Source of the DNA: Vanessa cardui
Lineage: Eukaryota > Arthropoda > Insecta > Lepidoptera > Nymphalidae
Reading direction: 5' to 3'
Assembly (NCBI RefSeq): GCF_905220365.1
Contig: NC_061126.1
Coordinates: forward strand, 10,230,001-10,294,000
DNA: 64,000 bases
Made by a program: the position numbers and the translations under genes. Positions 13,601-25,200 of the stretch are shown one piece after another (positions within the stretch are counted from its first letter, which is position 1; each line of letters starts with the position of its first letter). The notes below the pieces were generated by a model. It was given only the letters and a program-made list of their open reading frames with translations. It searched no databases and was not told where the DNA came from.

Positions 13601-15480
13601 GTCGTTGAAAGTACGGTACCAGTAATTTTACAAAGAAAATTGGAAGAACCATTGACGTTTTTCGTAAATTGTTCTATTTATAACAGCAAGTTTATTTAAT
13701 TGCAATTAATAAATGTTTTTTATAATTGTGTAAGTGTAAGCGAACAACCTCGTAGGCAATAATGCAACATATAATTATTCGTCTGAAAAAATCCTTAGAA
13801 TATTTTGATACGAAAACATGAGAAATTCAATAGCATTCCGGAATATTTCGTACGGTTTCCGGTTGAATTGACGCCAAGAATCCTAAGCGTTTCCCTAGTT
13901 CTATAACCTAGATTTTAATATGGTTATTCATGGTATCTACTGAGGACGTTACATTCAACATTATAATTGATAACATCTCTTCTAAATGCTTCGATATAAC
14001 ACTGCATTTTCACCGTGACTTTGCTAACTAGCTTTGTTACGAAATTACCGAAATTAAACTGTATCTAAGAAGTGGAAGAGGATTGATCGAGTTCAAGCTT
14101 AAGTAATTGTTGGTTTTGTTAGTAATCAAAACATTAGCTATTCCTTGTCATTTAGTTTCGTCATCCAATAGGACCTAAGCGACAAATATTAATGTGTTCT
14201 ACATAAACTGGACTTGACAATTAGACACGTCGATCGGTTGCTCGACACTAACCCGCTTTAGAAATTCTTTTGCGAGTTTAGTTTTACCATACGTTTGATA
14301 GAGATGATTAGATGGCATTATGAATGAAATTAATAATCATACCCCTTGTTAGTTCTTACAAGAATTAGGGGTTGAAATGGTATAGCACTATTTTATTCGG
14401 AACGATATGATATTATTTTACTTTTGTAAATCATATATTGGTATAAAAAATAGGTAGTCGAATATTGAAAAGCGCTTGTCAAGTTGCCACTTGAATGAAG
14501 TATATTTTTATTTTATTAACTCTACTGTTTGTTGTTTAGCTTAATTCTGATGTAGTACGTACCTTATGATTTCCAAAATTAGCTAGGTTAAAATCATATA
14601 ATGTTGTTTAAGATACTCAAAATTATATACTCTAAGAAATGTATCAATCAAGTTCAAAAGACTACAAAAGTCTTGTTTTTTTTTAAATTCTTTGGTTAAA
14701 ATCGCGTGACGCTTTTTTGCAAGAAATTCATTAAATACCTTTTTACAATTTATATGAACTTAATACAGATGTGTATAATGAAGTCCGCACCCTTTAATTT
14801 AAATTAATCAATAACAAAAAAACATCTGCTCCCAGTTTTTGTATTCAACATTATTTGTGCAATGCGTTCCACAAAGAACCTGTTTTGATCGAAGCGAGTT
14901 CAGCACCGCTGCTTTATGTGGGCGAAGTGTAAAATTATTTTTCAGTAAAGTGTATTTACACCTGATGGAATTTGTTTCTGGTTACAATGAGTAAGTACAG
15001 AAATATTTTTCGTTGGCAAAAATGTGCCTACGTGCCGTAATTAAATTCCTGAGGGGATTTTCCGATAACATGATCTGTTTCACTGTTCATGTCTAGGGAA
15101 GGGAGCTTTCCATATATCGAACTTCACGTATGTAGAATTCGATTCAGTACAAAAGTTAGATTTTGAACTAGGACTTTGAAACTTACAAATAAAGAAGAAG
15201 AAATGTATAAAAAAATCCTGAAATTTGTTGTTAGTTTTTGTCAACAAACTCTCAATACTTTCCATTAAAATCGCCCACTGATGTATCATCTCTGGTACAA
15301 ATTCGTCGGACTATGATAGGTAAATCAGAATACTTTATTCTAAAAGCACTTTCTGTACACTTCCGTTAGCTCATTCATTTTGTACGAATGATATATTCTA
15401 TAGAAGTTACATTCATTACGCAATCCAGAATATAAGAATACAAAATATTACGAGTGAAATAATCTAAACCGACCTTTTTT
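7641..15480. other. Long AT-rich intergenic region
   Basis: Nearly 8 kb in which I see no supported gene. Open frames are all under 90 codons, without codon bias, splice signals in phase or recognisable motifs. Complexity is moderate, with many A/T runs. No tandem array or terminal-repeat element stands out on reading. Confidence 0.55.
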
Positions 15481-15690
15481 TCTCGCCAAAAAAACGCATT
15501 ATGCGTGTCCGTCACGTGAAGTGGGTGGGTTATAAGAGACTCGTCAGTGCTCGGGAGTCATGTCATGTCAAGTCATGTCTTAGGATACCGGTATACCCAT
15601 TAAAAACTAGCAATACCCTCTCCGCTTATTCGGCGGGCGTCTTGTGATAGCACGCTACCTATTTTCTGTATTGTGAGCGTGAAGTGCAAT
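15481..15690 (+). promoter_or_regulatory. Possible orphan promoter
   Basis: A GC-richer island in AT-rich DNA. TATAAGAG at 15531-15538 is followed about 29 bp later by GTCATG (15557-15562), a reasonable initiator position; TCAGTG at 15544 is nearer than usual. A short CATGT/TCATGTC repeat runs from 15559 to 15580. No coding exon on the + strand follows within reach, so it could serve a non-coding RNA, a distant exon, or nothing. Confidence 0.2.
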
Positions 15691-16873
15691 TTAAGTATTG
15701 ATTGAATTAAATGTGTTTTTTCCAAATTTACAGAAATACAATTTGATTGAAATAATCAATCTAAGCCGAGTGTTATGTTAGAAAACAAAAAAAAAAAGCC
15801 CATGGAAAGCGTAGGTACGACAAGAAAAAGCTCTTAGAGATCTACTTCAATACAATGAAATTTAAATCATCCTTTAATTAGTTTTTCGTTTTCGACTAAC
15901 AATTAGGTAAAAAAAGAATTACTCCTTTAGATTTTAATTTGGATTAACTCACAGCGATAAAAATATTTTCAATAATCGTATTACATTGCTCTATTTATAG
16001 ATTGTAAGTATTCTCAGATACACTAAAATTTTTAGGTCTAATAAACAATGTTGTTAGTGGATTTGTTCTGCTTTAGATACTTGTGAAAACTGTTGATTAT
16101 TATTTCAAAGCTATTGGGGTTGTAAATATGTCGGTGATTCTGTAATCAACTTTCTAATCAGTGGCTTATAATCTTAGTGATGTAGATTGAAAAGCTTTTA
16201 CCACTTAACATTAAAATAATAATCTGAATAATCTTCGAATATTAACAGGAAAAATAAGAACAGAAAACATGGAATCACCATGTTTTTGTTCTTTTTTTAA
16301 ATGTTTATTAGTAAATAGAGAATAACCTCATACAAAATATTGAAGCTTATAAATTATTTTCCTTAAAAGGAGAGGTAAACTCATGTGGTGGGATATTAAC
16401 AGGCTGTCAAATTTATTATAAATACACAAATTTGGCAATAAACAAGCATAAATACTAAACTGGTTCAAATAAAAGTAAATAAAATTCAAATTGATGCACT
16501 CTTACGAGTTGAAAATAACAAGTCTGCGTCTGTCAGCGAGCGTAGTGAATTTTCCCTAAATCGAACGATAGAAAATAAACGTCCGAATTCTCGGCAATGA
16601 ACAAACAAACACAGCGAGCATCAATCTGCCAGGCTTGCCCACGCGCATGCGTAACCGTTCAACTGTTCCTAATTTAAACTGCTTGTTTACTTTTTAAGAT
16701 AATATATGTAGTTCGGGCGGACTAATTCTGGCTTTACGATCCGAAAATAATTTCACGTACGCCTCGTGCGCTGGTTAGTGACGCGCGGAAACACCTTTCA
16801 TCGTTTTACCATATTTGGTAATTGTACACGAAGCCTAATTTTTTTAATGTTGATTCATTTATTTTTACATTCC
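15691..16873. other. Intergenic region with a GC-richer block
   Basis: Mostly AT-rich. An imperfect inverted repeat around ACATGGAATCACCATGT lies at about 16254-16300. A more complex block at about 16520-16790 (many CpG, CGCGCATGCG) is of the sort seen at enhancers or promoters, but nothing coding follows it. Confidence 0.4.
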
Positions 16874-16923
16874 AGCTTTTTTTGTGCAAGCGGTACCTAC
16901 GTACCGCTTGCACAAAAAAAGCT
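16874..16923. repeat. Perfect 23-bp palindrome, 4-nt loop
   Basis: 50-bp hairpin. The left arm starts AGCTTTTTTTGTGCAAGC and ends GGTAC. The loop is CTAC. The right arm is its exact reverse complement, ending AAAAAAAGCT. There is no flanking duplication that would make it a transposon end pair. Confidence 0.93.
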
Positions 16924-18069
16924 ACAAAACATAAATCAAGGATTTCTGTTTGTTATTAAGCATAAGATTAAAAATCAAATCAAGCTTGTTCACATCAACT
17001 AATCAAATCATTATTCTATAATTGAATGTCTGTGATGATCAAAACGAAACCGTTATTTTAGATCTGACGTTCGCTATGTATAGAGCATGACATGACGAAA
17101 CGATTATGACGTCGTCTTCGTCACCATCATCCTAAAGATAAGAATGCTGAACTAATGAGCTAAGAATTTGGCTCACCAGCTATAAAACCGGCGTAAACCT
17201 GTGTATTGTAAACACAACTGAATCATAACCACGTGAGTCCGTTTGCTTGACGTATTCGACGCCAGCTATGGTAAAAGCTAACAAGATAAAAAAAATATAT
17301 CTTATTTGTTTATATACTTTTTATTTAAATTTCTTACGTCTGTAATTATTTTTTTAAGATATGCTGTATTGTTTTTCTTTTAATTTGATTTAATTTTCTT
17401 TTGTACATCTACGTTTGCATTTCCTAAAGTTAGCTGGTAGGCTTTTGTACAAAGTATAAAGACATATTTTGCATTGTACAAAAAAGTTTGTTTGTTTAGG
17501 TAAGGTAACCCAAAAATTTTGTCATAGCTTTGTCATAAATTATGAGCTATTATCTAGCGAGAGGCAACATTTTTGATTTGAGTAATTGAAAAGAGGAAAA
17601 GACTTTTGATGTTTAATTCATCATTCATTCAAAACATTTTGAATTGGGTGCGTTTGATTTTGAATTTATTCTGTTCATATTAGTTAAAATGCTCTAAGAT
17701 CTGCATTGAATGAGGTTTTTAGAAAGCCAATAAATTGCACACTGAAATACATTTTTAATTTCAGATTTTCAGACTTTCAATAGTTCCCGCTTACCCTAAG
17801 GCAATGACGGTATATATAGACTTTTAGAAGATATTTCGAACGACTGAAAAAAGCCTTATACCACTTTTGAGTTGTTATTTATAAACAGTTAAACCGTTTC
17901 TTAGAAATTATATATAGATTGTACCGAGAGGAGCCAGTAAGAATCTCACCTGTCAGCTTTCTACCAATTATATTATGTTTACGGCATTTTATTAAATGAT
18001 ATGCGTAAAGGTGATATTTGGTCAAAAAATAAAATAACGGAATATGTATATACTCTCGGCATCCCCTGC
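16924..18069. other. AT-rich intergenic region
   Basis: No gene or defined repeat seen. A small GC-richer patch (17070-17250) contains a CRE-like TGACGTC but is otherwise unremarkable. Confidence 0.5.
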
Positions 18070-18077
18070 CAAAAGGG

Positions 18078-18143
18078 TAGAGCTGTAACGGATAGCAGTT
18101 TGGCGGGATACCGGATAGTTACCGGATATCCGTTTCATCTCTA
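18078..18143. mobile_element. 66-bp hAT-type miniature element with 8-bp target duplication
   Basis: Ends TAGAGCTGTAACGGATA (left) and, reading inward from the right, TAGAGATGAAACGGATA form terminal inverted repeats. The element is flanked on both sides by the 8-mer CAAAAGGG (18070-18077 and 18144-18151). An 8-bp duplication and a TAGAG terminus fit the hAT superfamily. The interior is itself an inverted repeat built from CCGGATA units. Confidence 0.8.
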
Positions 18144-18764
18144 CAAAAGGGTACTACTACAAATAAGTATCTAGATGTATAACTATCACTATTAAGTACT
18201 ATTTAACTGTTTATTATATAGCAATATATATATGCACTTAATATATATAATGAGATTAAGACAAATTAAAGATACAGTAGCACACGTACAGCAGTTACTT
18301 AACTTATCAGATAAGACACAATAAAAGAGCTTTGGTTTAAAGAACGGGGATTTTTTTAAATAATATGCTTTATTAAGAAAATCGGTATTTTTTTATCAAA
18401 GTATTAATCCTTATAAAAAGATACTATGTATATATATCTTAAACAGTAACGGTAATTAAGGCAAGTCATTTTACATATATCAATATATATATTAATAAAA
18501 TCGTGAAATGTGACGTTTAGAGGGATTAGCACCTTAATTCTAAGAGCACTGATCTGATCATAGGAGATATATGTTTTCAATGCATATTAGTACGAGTTCA
18601 ATTGTCGAAACATGTAGAAAAGTGCGTCAAACAATGTAAATTCTTGTGTAAATAAAGATTCCGCTTACAGTAATCGCCTATTCTATATACATATTTTCGT
18701 CACTTGTGCCAAATACAAGTGCTTTATAACGATTACAAATCATTCATTTACTTTAAAGGCTTTT

Positions 18765-19075
18765 AGCCGACATTGCCCAGTGGTGAGCCGAGATGGCCCA
18801 GTGGTTAGAACGCGTGTATCTTAACTGATGATTTCGGGTTCAAACCCAGGCAAGCACCAGTATATATGTGCTTTATTTTTGTTTATAACTCATCTCGTGC
18901 TCGGCGGTGAAGGAAAACATCGTGAGGAAACCTGCATGTGTCTATTTCCATCGAGATTCTGCCACGTGTGAATTCCACCAACCCGCATTGGAACAGCGTG
19001 GTGGAATATGTTCCAAACCCTCTCCTTAATGGGACAGGATGCCTTAGCCCAGCAGTGGGTAATTGAAAGGCTGTT
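18765..19075 (+). mobile_element. tRNA-derived SINE, family A, complete copy
   Basis: Pol III A-box-like TGGCCCAGTGGTTAGAACG and B-box GGGTTCAAACCC lie in the first 80 bp, followed by the body phrases CGTGAGGAAACCTGCATG and GGAATATGTTCCAAACC. It is flanked by a 15-bp target duplication ACTTTAAAGGCTTTT (18750-18764 and 19076-19090), which fixes its ends. The head looks partly duplicated (GCCCAGTGGT occurs twice, at 18775 and 18796). It resembles SINEs known from nymphalid butterflies, such as Metulj; the exact family is not tested. Confidence 0.88.
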
Positions 19076-19090
19076 ACTTTAAAGGCTTTT

Positions 19091-21440
19091 TATAATCAAT
19101 AAATTGTATTATTTTCATCAATTTGATATTTTTGAGCTTAATCTTAAATAGTTAGACGTTTCGCATTCGTTGCATCACTTTGCTACATATATTGGTGCAA
19201 GTATGGTCTATGTTAAAGTTACTCTTTCCGTATGTGACGTTATCATGTAAAAACTACTCTACATAATTTGATGAAATTTTGTATGATCATGCTTGTACCC
19301 CAAGTATACGGTACTTTTTCTGCATAAAACCTACGACTCCCAAGCGATCGAAAACTACTCTTACAAAATATTTAAAACAACAATATAATAAATGACCTAA
19401 TTCTTACGACTATTGTATATATTATATTTATACTATATATTCTTTTCATATTCTATTTATAAAAAGAATACGATATTAAGTAATTTTAACCGACTTTATA
19501 AAAAGGAGGAGGTTATCAATTCGGCTGTATTTTTTGGTCGATTATTTACATATATATAATGGCCTTTAAATTGAAAACCAATTTTAGACCGTAGTTACGA
19601 TTTCTTACCAGTTAATATGACAGCTACAGATGTACATGTTGCAGGAATAGGCATTTTATTTAGAAAAAACAAAAACACATATTCAACATGATTTATTTTT
19701 ATAAAAATTAATACTAATAAATATTTACAAAGTACGGAACACAGTGACTAAATAATATTGTGGATAGAACCCTGATGGTAAAGTGGCCTCAACGTAGATA
19801 TAGGCAAGGGCAGAGGTGGGCAAACTAAAAAAATATATTACGATTGCAAGGATTGAGATTATTTCTCAATAATTCTGGATAATAATGTAAATTGGTAAAC
19901 AATTGCATTCTTCGGATCTTAAAATATTGTATCTGGTATTCTTGGCTCACTAAAGTATTCGAAGGATACCTGATCAATTAGCAGGATTAATTTATTCAGA
20001 TTACTAAAGATATTTATTTGTCATTTTTCACATTTGGCATTAGTAAAATACATATGAAGCCAACTATTTATATGAAATTAAAAAAAAATTGTTATGTTCA
20101 CAATTAACTCAATTAATTCACAATTAATTCAAGTTTGATTTAATCATTGACGCATATTGCTCAAGGGCCAAGGGAACATAGAACCACATTGTTTAATATT
20201 TAATTAAAATAATTTGACGTTTATTCTTTGTTCTGGCAACACTTATCACCGAAGACGGTGTTGTGGCTTTGACATAACATCTATCTTACGCCGGGCACCG
20301 TAGTCAAAGAATACAGACATACAAATTATTCTACGAAATAAAAGTCAGCGCGGCGTTGTAACGATCAACAGTCATGGAAACTATAACGACTTACTGTTCC
20401 CAGCCAGAGAAAGATGGGCTAAGAACTTAAGCTGGCGATCATAAAATTGCAACATAAAATCCTTATTAATCTATTTATGTCTGTATTCTTTACCGTAGCT
20501 ATTCTCTGTGTAACTTGTCGGTCTAATGGCTGTGCAAAATTTTTTTAAGCCTAATTAAAAAAAAATACATATATTATGTACCCATATTAGTTGCGACAAT
20601 GTAGGTCTTATTTAATATTATGCGACAAATTTATTTATGTTTTATATAAAAATATTGTTTAGTTAACAATGTTGTGTCAATTCCTCAGAGTGCAATGTTA
20701 AATAATGAAAGGAAGAGAGAAATCAGTTATAATTAAACATAGGCCGTATATGATTAATTTTGTTCGAAATACTTTAGCCCTCTAACTAAATAAAAACTTT
20801 TTCAAGTCTGAAATATTTTAACTAAAAACCTTCGCAAACAATAGACTATTAATAATTTTAAAAATAAATTGATCAAGATAATTCTTTAAAAAAAAGAATA
20901 GCTTTAAAAAATACGTTATTTGATTATGCGACTTTATTAAATTACATTTAAAATTTTACTATATAAATATAACGTTAAGCGGTGGTTATTCGATATATCT
21001 TTACACTATTTACATACATATTACTTATAATATATGCTCGTCAAATGGATAAGTCTTTTATATAATTTGTGCAGAATTTATTCACATTGTGAATCACATT
21101 AGTAGGCGACGCTGACGTCATAGAACAACTAGGACTTATTGCAACATACTCCGAATCAAAATCAGTATAAGTAATTTAAAAAAAATATCCTTTAGTGATT
21201 AGAGTTAGTATTATGTTGCATCTTTATAGATAATGTAAGGCTAAACTATGTCATAGGTTGTATTAATGTTAGTTAATTTAAGTGATATCAACAACAATAA
21301 TAAACTTGACATTTTGTTGTAAATTTTATATCTAATTACGGCTGCTTACAAACATATCCAAATAATCGCTTTACATATAAGTATTTGGCCTCAATATTAA
21401 GTAACGCTATCACAGATGCATTAGGTAGCACATATACCGA
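19091..21440. other. Intergenic region downstream of the zinc-finger gene
   Basis: AT-rich. A LINE-tail-like fragment lies at about 19487-19545 (TAACCGACTTTATAAAAAGG, then AGGAGGTT). GC-richer text at 20220-20440 carries no frame. Nothing else supported. Confidence 0.5.
19487..19545 (+). repeat. Retroelement 3'-end fragment (ACCGACTT..GGAGGAGGTT type)
   Basis: The phrase AACCGACTTTATAAAAAGG followed by AGGAGGTTATCAATTCGG is a repeat motif seen all over lepidopteran genomes. A second copy lies at 40242-40305. Only the short motif is conserved here. Confidence 0.5.
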
Positions 21441-21558
21441 CTTTATTAAACACCAACACACTTATAAAAACTAATCCGGGTTCATGTAATAAAACTAATA
21501 AAATTCACTAAGTGGTCCGTTAATCGACCGGTCGAAAACCAGTTTTCCAATACTTTTT

Positions 21559-22280
21559 TCATACAGCTGGTATATTGTAGAAGGCAGATAACTTCTCAAA
21601 GAATCCATTTTCGAGACCTTCCCCGTGTATCTCAGCTCTTGGTTCTCGACCCACTTCTCTTTCGAGGTTCCTTATATCGCTCAAGGACACCACATTGGTA
21701 ACTATTGGTCCACTGTACTCTTTGCTCTTTTCGATCTGCGTATAAACCTGCATCTTGCCATCCGTATTCTCTCTGCTATAGTTCCTTTCCTCCGTTTCGC
21801 AGATCGGTTGGCTTTTGATTGCCCTCAGAGTAGCCAGCTCTCTTTCGTCTGTTCTCTCTTGTAATCTAGAAGAAATTTCCGGATAATCCTTATGGTTGAT
21901 GAATACTTCTTTAAACTTGTACGGATCCTGCCTTGTGTCGAATATTTCTTCGTTGAACTGTCCATCGGTTCGATTTTGTACTGTTACGTTAGGCGCTTTC
22001 TTTGGCGATTTTTTTGGATTCTTAGTTGTCTTTTTATCTAGTAAACTTTTCAAAATCGGTAATCTATTTTCGGTTTTCTTCTGATCGATTTTGGGCAGTT
22101 TCGATTCCGCTTTTAATTCGTTCACTTTGGTATTAGGGGTTTTCTTATCTTTTGTTTCTTTAGCCTTTTTCTGTTCTTCGGTTTTAACGCGTACTTTTTC
22201 ATGGATATGCATGTGACGCTGTAAATCGTACGACACTCGGAAACATTTCTCGCAGTGCGTACATTTGTAGGGCTTACTCC
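21559..22280 (-). CDS. Zinc-finger gene terminal exon: finger 8 and basic tail
   Basis: Opens with SKPYKCTHCEKCFRVSYDLQ and HMHIH (finger 8), then a tail of about 210 residues rich in Lys, Glu and Asn (KKTTKNPKKSPKKAP) with no known domain, probably disordered and possibly carrying the nuclear signal. The stop is at 21559-21561. A reverse-strand AATAAA about 110 bp further on (21442-21447) may be the poly(A) signal. Confidence 0.85.
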
Positions 22281-25200
22281 CTGAAAATAAATAATAAAAA
22301 AATCACTTTTGTGACAACAACAAACAACAACAACAACAGCCTGTAATTTTTCCCACTTCTGGGCTAAGACCTCTCCCTTTGAGGATAAGGTTTGGAACAT
22401 ATTGTTCCACACTGTTCCAATGCGGTTAGGTGAAATATACCTAAGGCAGAAATTCTATTCATGCAGGGTCCTCACGGTATTTTTCTTCGTCACCGAGTAC
22501 GAAATGAATTATAAACATAAATAAAGCACATTAATACTCAGCGGTGTTTGCCTGGCTTTGAATCCGCAATCATCGATTAAGATGCACGCGTTCTAACCCC
22601 GGTGGTTAGCCATCTTGCCTCTTCAACTGGGCCATCTCGCCTATTAAGATTGTCCAACTTCGAGTTTATGGTAGGTACCACCCATTCATCATTCATTCTA
22701 CCGCTAAAAAACAGTACCTAGTATTGTGGTTCCGGTTTGAAGGGTGAGTGACAAGGGATATAACATCTTAGTTCCCAAGGCTAGTGGCACATTGAGAATG
22801 TAAGGAATAGTTAATATTTCTTATATCATTGTCTATGGGTGATGGTGACCACTTACCATCAGATGGCCTATATGCTTGTCCGCCAACCTATACCATAAAA
22901 AAATTGTGCGGCAACTTTGGTACAGATAAAATAATTCTTAATAATACAGTGCCTATCAACAGATTACTATTTTGCAACAAATCAATCATATAACATATAC
23001 TTCATTCAAAAATGTTAAATGAGTAAAATTAATTTCAATTTCATACCCGTGTGAGTTCGCATGTGACTCAGTCGATAGGAAGACGCTCGGAAGGATTTGT
23101 TGCAATATTCGCACTTGTAGTTCTTCTCGCCCGTGTGTATCCGCCGGTGTACGTTGAGCGAGTATCTGCGGGCGAACTCTTTACCACAGAACTCGCATTT
23201 GAAGTGTTTCTGAAAACATGTCACAATATTATTGTTATATGTATAAACTAAGTTATAAACAACAGCCTATAAAATAATATATTTAATAATGAATTACAGA
23301 AGGACATTATTTCGTATTAAGATTGTGTCCTAAGTTTAAATTTTAAGTTACAATATATATAAAATTTTAAGTTAAATTTATCTAGAACATCAATTATTGT
23401 GTCTTAACTATTTAAACCGTTTTAGTAATTACATGCATTTGTATGTACTTATCATTTAATCCTTAAATATATTTATTGTATTTTTGTTTAGAATTTATGG
23501 GATTAAAATAAATAATTTCGCGATTATTACACATTTAAATAAAACTAGTTATAACGGATTTGAAATAGACCGATCGGCCAGTCTACCCGTGACCACGAAC
23601 GCTCTGTAGTAAAGTGCTCGAAACGTCGGGATGTCAAAAATAATTAATATACGCAATTCAAATCCTTTACAACTAGTTTTATTGAAATAATTTCATGTCC
23701 AAAAATTATGAGATCAAGAACAAAATAGAGAAAAAAAATGGTAATTCCAGTGGTTCTCACCTTGTCGGAGTGCAGCGAGGCTTTGTGGTACTTGAGGTCG
23801 CCCCACTGGCGGAACTCGCGACCGCACTCGTCGCACTTGCACGGACGGTCGTCGTTGTGCACGCGCTTGTGTATCTGTGGACCGAGACTCTATGAGAAAG
23901 ATACTTTCGAACGCTTTTGTTGGAATAATACAAAAACTCTCCTTACAATCAATACTTTATCTCTCCTGAAGTGGTTCACAATCAAAACTGATACAAGATT
24001 GATTATTTTTCTCGATCCTTCCAATTCGACGATTAAAGTGAGATTGACCATTTCTAGGCTTACTCCTAGTATTTAATGTTTACACGCCCCTCCTCCGACT
24101 GTAGCAACATCCGGTTTTGATTTATTTAAAAAAACAATTTAGTTTAGTCGTATAATCAACGTAAATTGTAACAACTATTTAAATCGAATTACTTATGCTG
24201 ATAATACATTAAAACAATAAAATATGACCATATTAAAATAAACATGCTAACACTTTTGATGAACAATTTGTTAAATGCTGGTAAGAATTAGTAGTTCGAT
24301 TCATAGTGAGTTGTAATTACTTGTTCGTGGCATTAGAATTCCACGAACTATCTGAGTGATAAGATTTAAAATAGTATTTAGTGGAAAAAGAGCTAAAATC
24401 GGAAGTCTTGCTGTAGCAGATAAGATTGAAAAAAAGTAAGATACCTGAGATGGATAATGGAATTTTATAGGCATAGCACGACATCAAATAGAACAAGTAT
24501 TTACCTTTAAAGCGTGAACGGTGTAGAAGCTCTTCCCGCACTCGCGACACACCTGCTGCTTCTCGCTGTGCATCAGCGTGTGATACAGCAGACTGTTGCG
24601 ATGCTGGAACACTCGCCCGCACTGGATACACTCGAAAGTCTTCGTGCTCTTCTTCTTCTCCTGCTTCGGATCCGGCGGGGCCTCGTCTTTGACGTGCGAG
24701 GGAGGCTGCAGCTCCGGCGTGGAGGTCTGGTCGGGAAAGCTCTCCGGCGGCTCCTCGGTTTCGAAGATTGGTTGGAGCATTTCCTCTGTGGAGTCACATT
24801 TTGGTAATTTTCTAAGTGTCCGCGTTAGTCTGTATAGTCTGTTCGCGTTAAGAATGCAGTGAGTTGTCATTGTTTACCGGCCTGACTCCGCCCCCTTTGA
24901 CCAATCAAATCTTTTCAAATTACAAAGTCAAGTTCACATTTAATTAATTATTAACTGATATTTTTATTTTTATAATTTAAATTTTGTTTTAATATATATT
25001 TATATTTAATTTATTCAAGCTGTACACGTAATAATTAATGTAACCTATAGCTACCAGATGACGTTATGTCAAAATATGTAAATTTCTACATCGCGGTGGC
25101 AAGATTCGCAAACGATTGTATATATTGTTAAAAATTTTGTTGATTAAACACCTCGATTCGATTTTTTACTTTAATGTGTATTTTTTAAATTCATTATACT

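Larger units (their letters stand above)
22281..23046 (-). other. Zinc-finger gene intron 14, filled by two repeats
   Basis: Holds a SINE family A copy (22313-22640, reverse) directly followed by a family B copy (22650-22905). The remaining sequence is AT-rich. Confidence 0.7.

Noticed and set aside
18785..18862. tRNA gene at the SINE head
   Set aside because: A- and B-boxes are present, but they belong to a SINE with body, tail and target duplication; no intact cloverleaf was evident.
5586..21500. Conserved microRNA genes
   Set aside because: Reading for well-known insect seed sequences (let-7, bantam, miR-1, miR-184 and others) gave no match; a profile search was not possible.
23565..23640. 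Hammerhead ribozyme
   Set aside because: Only a GAAAC-GTC-like segment is present; the required CTGANGA box and three-stem pairing were not found by eye.
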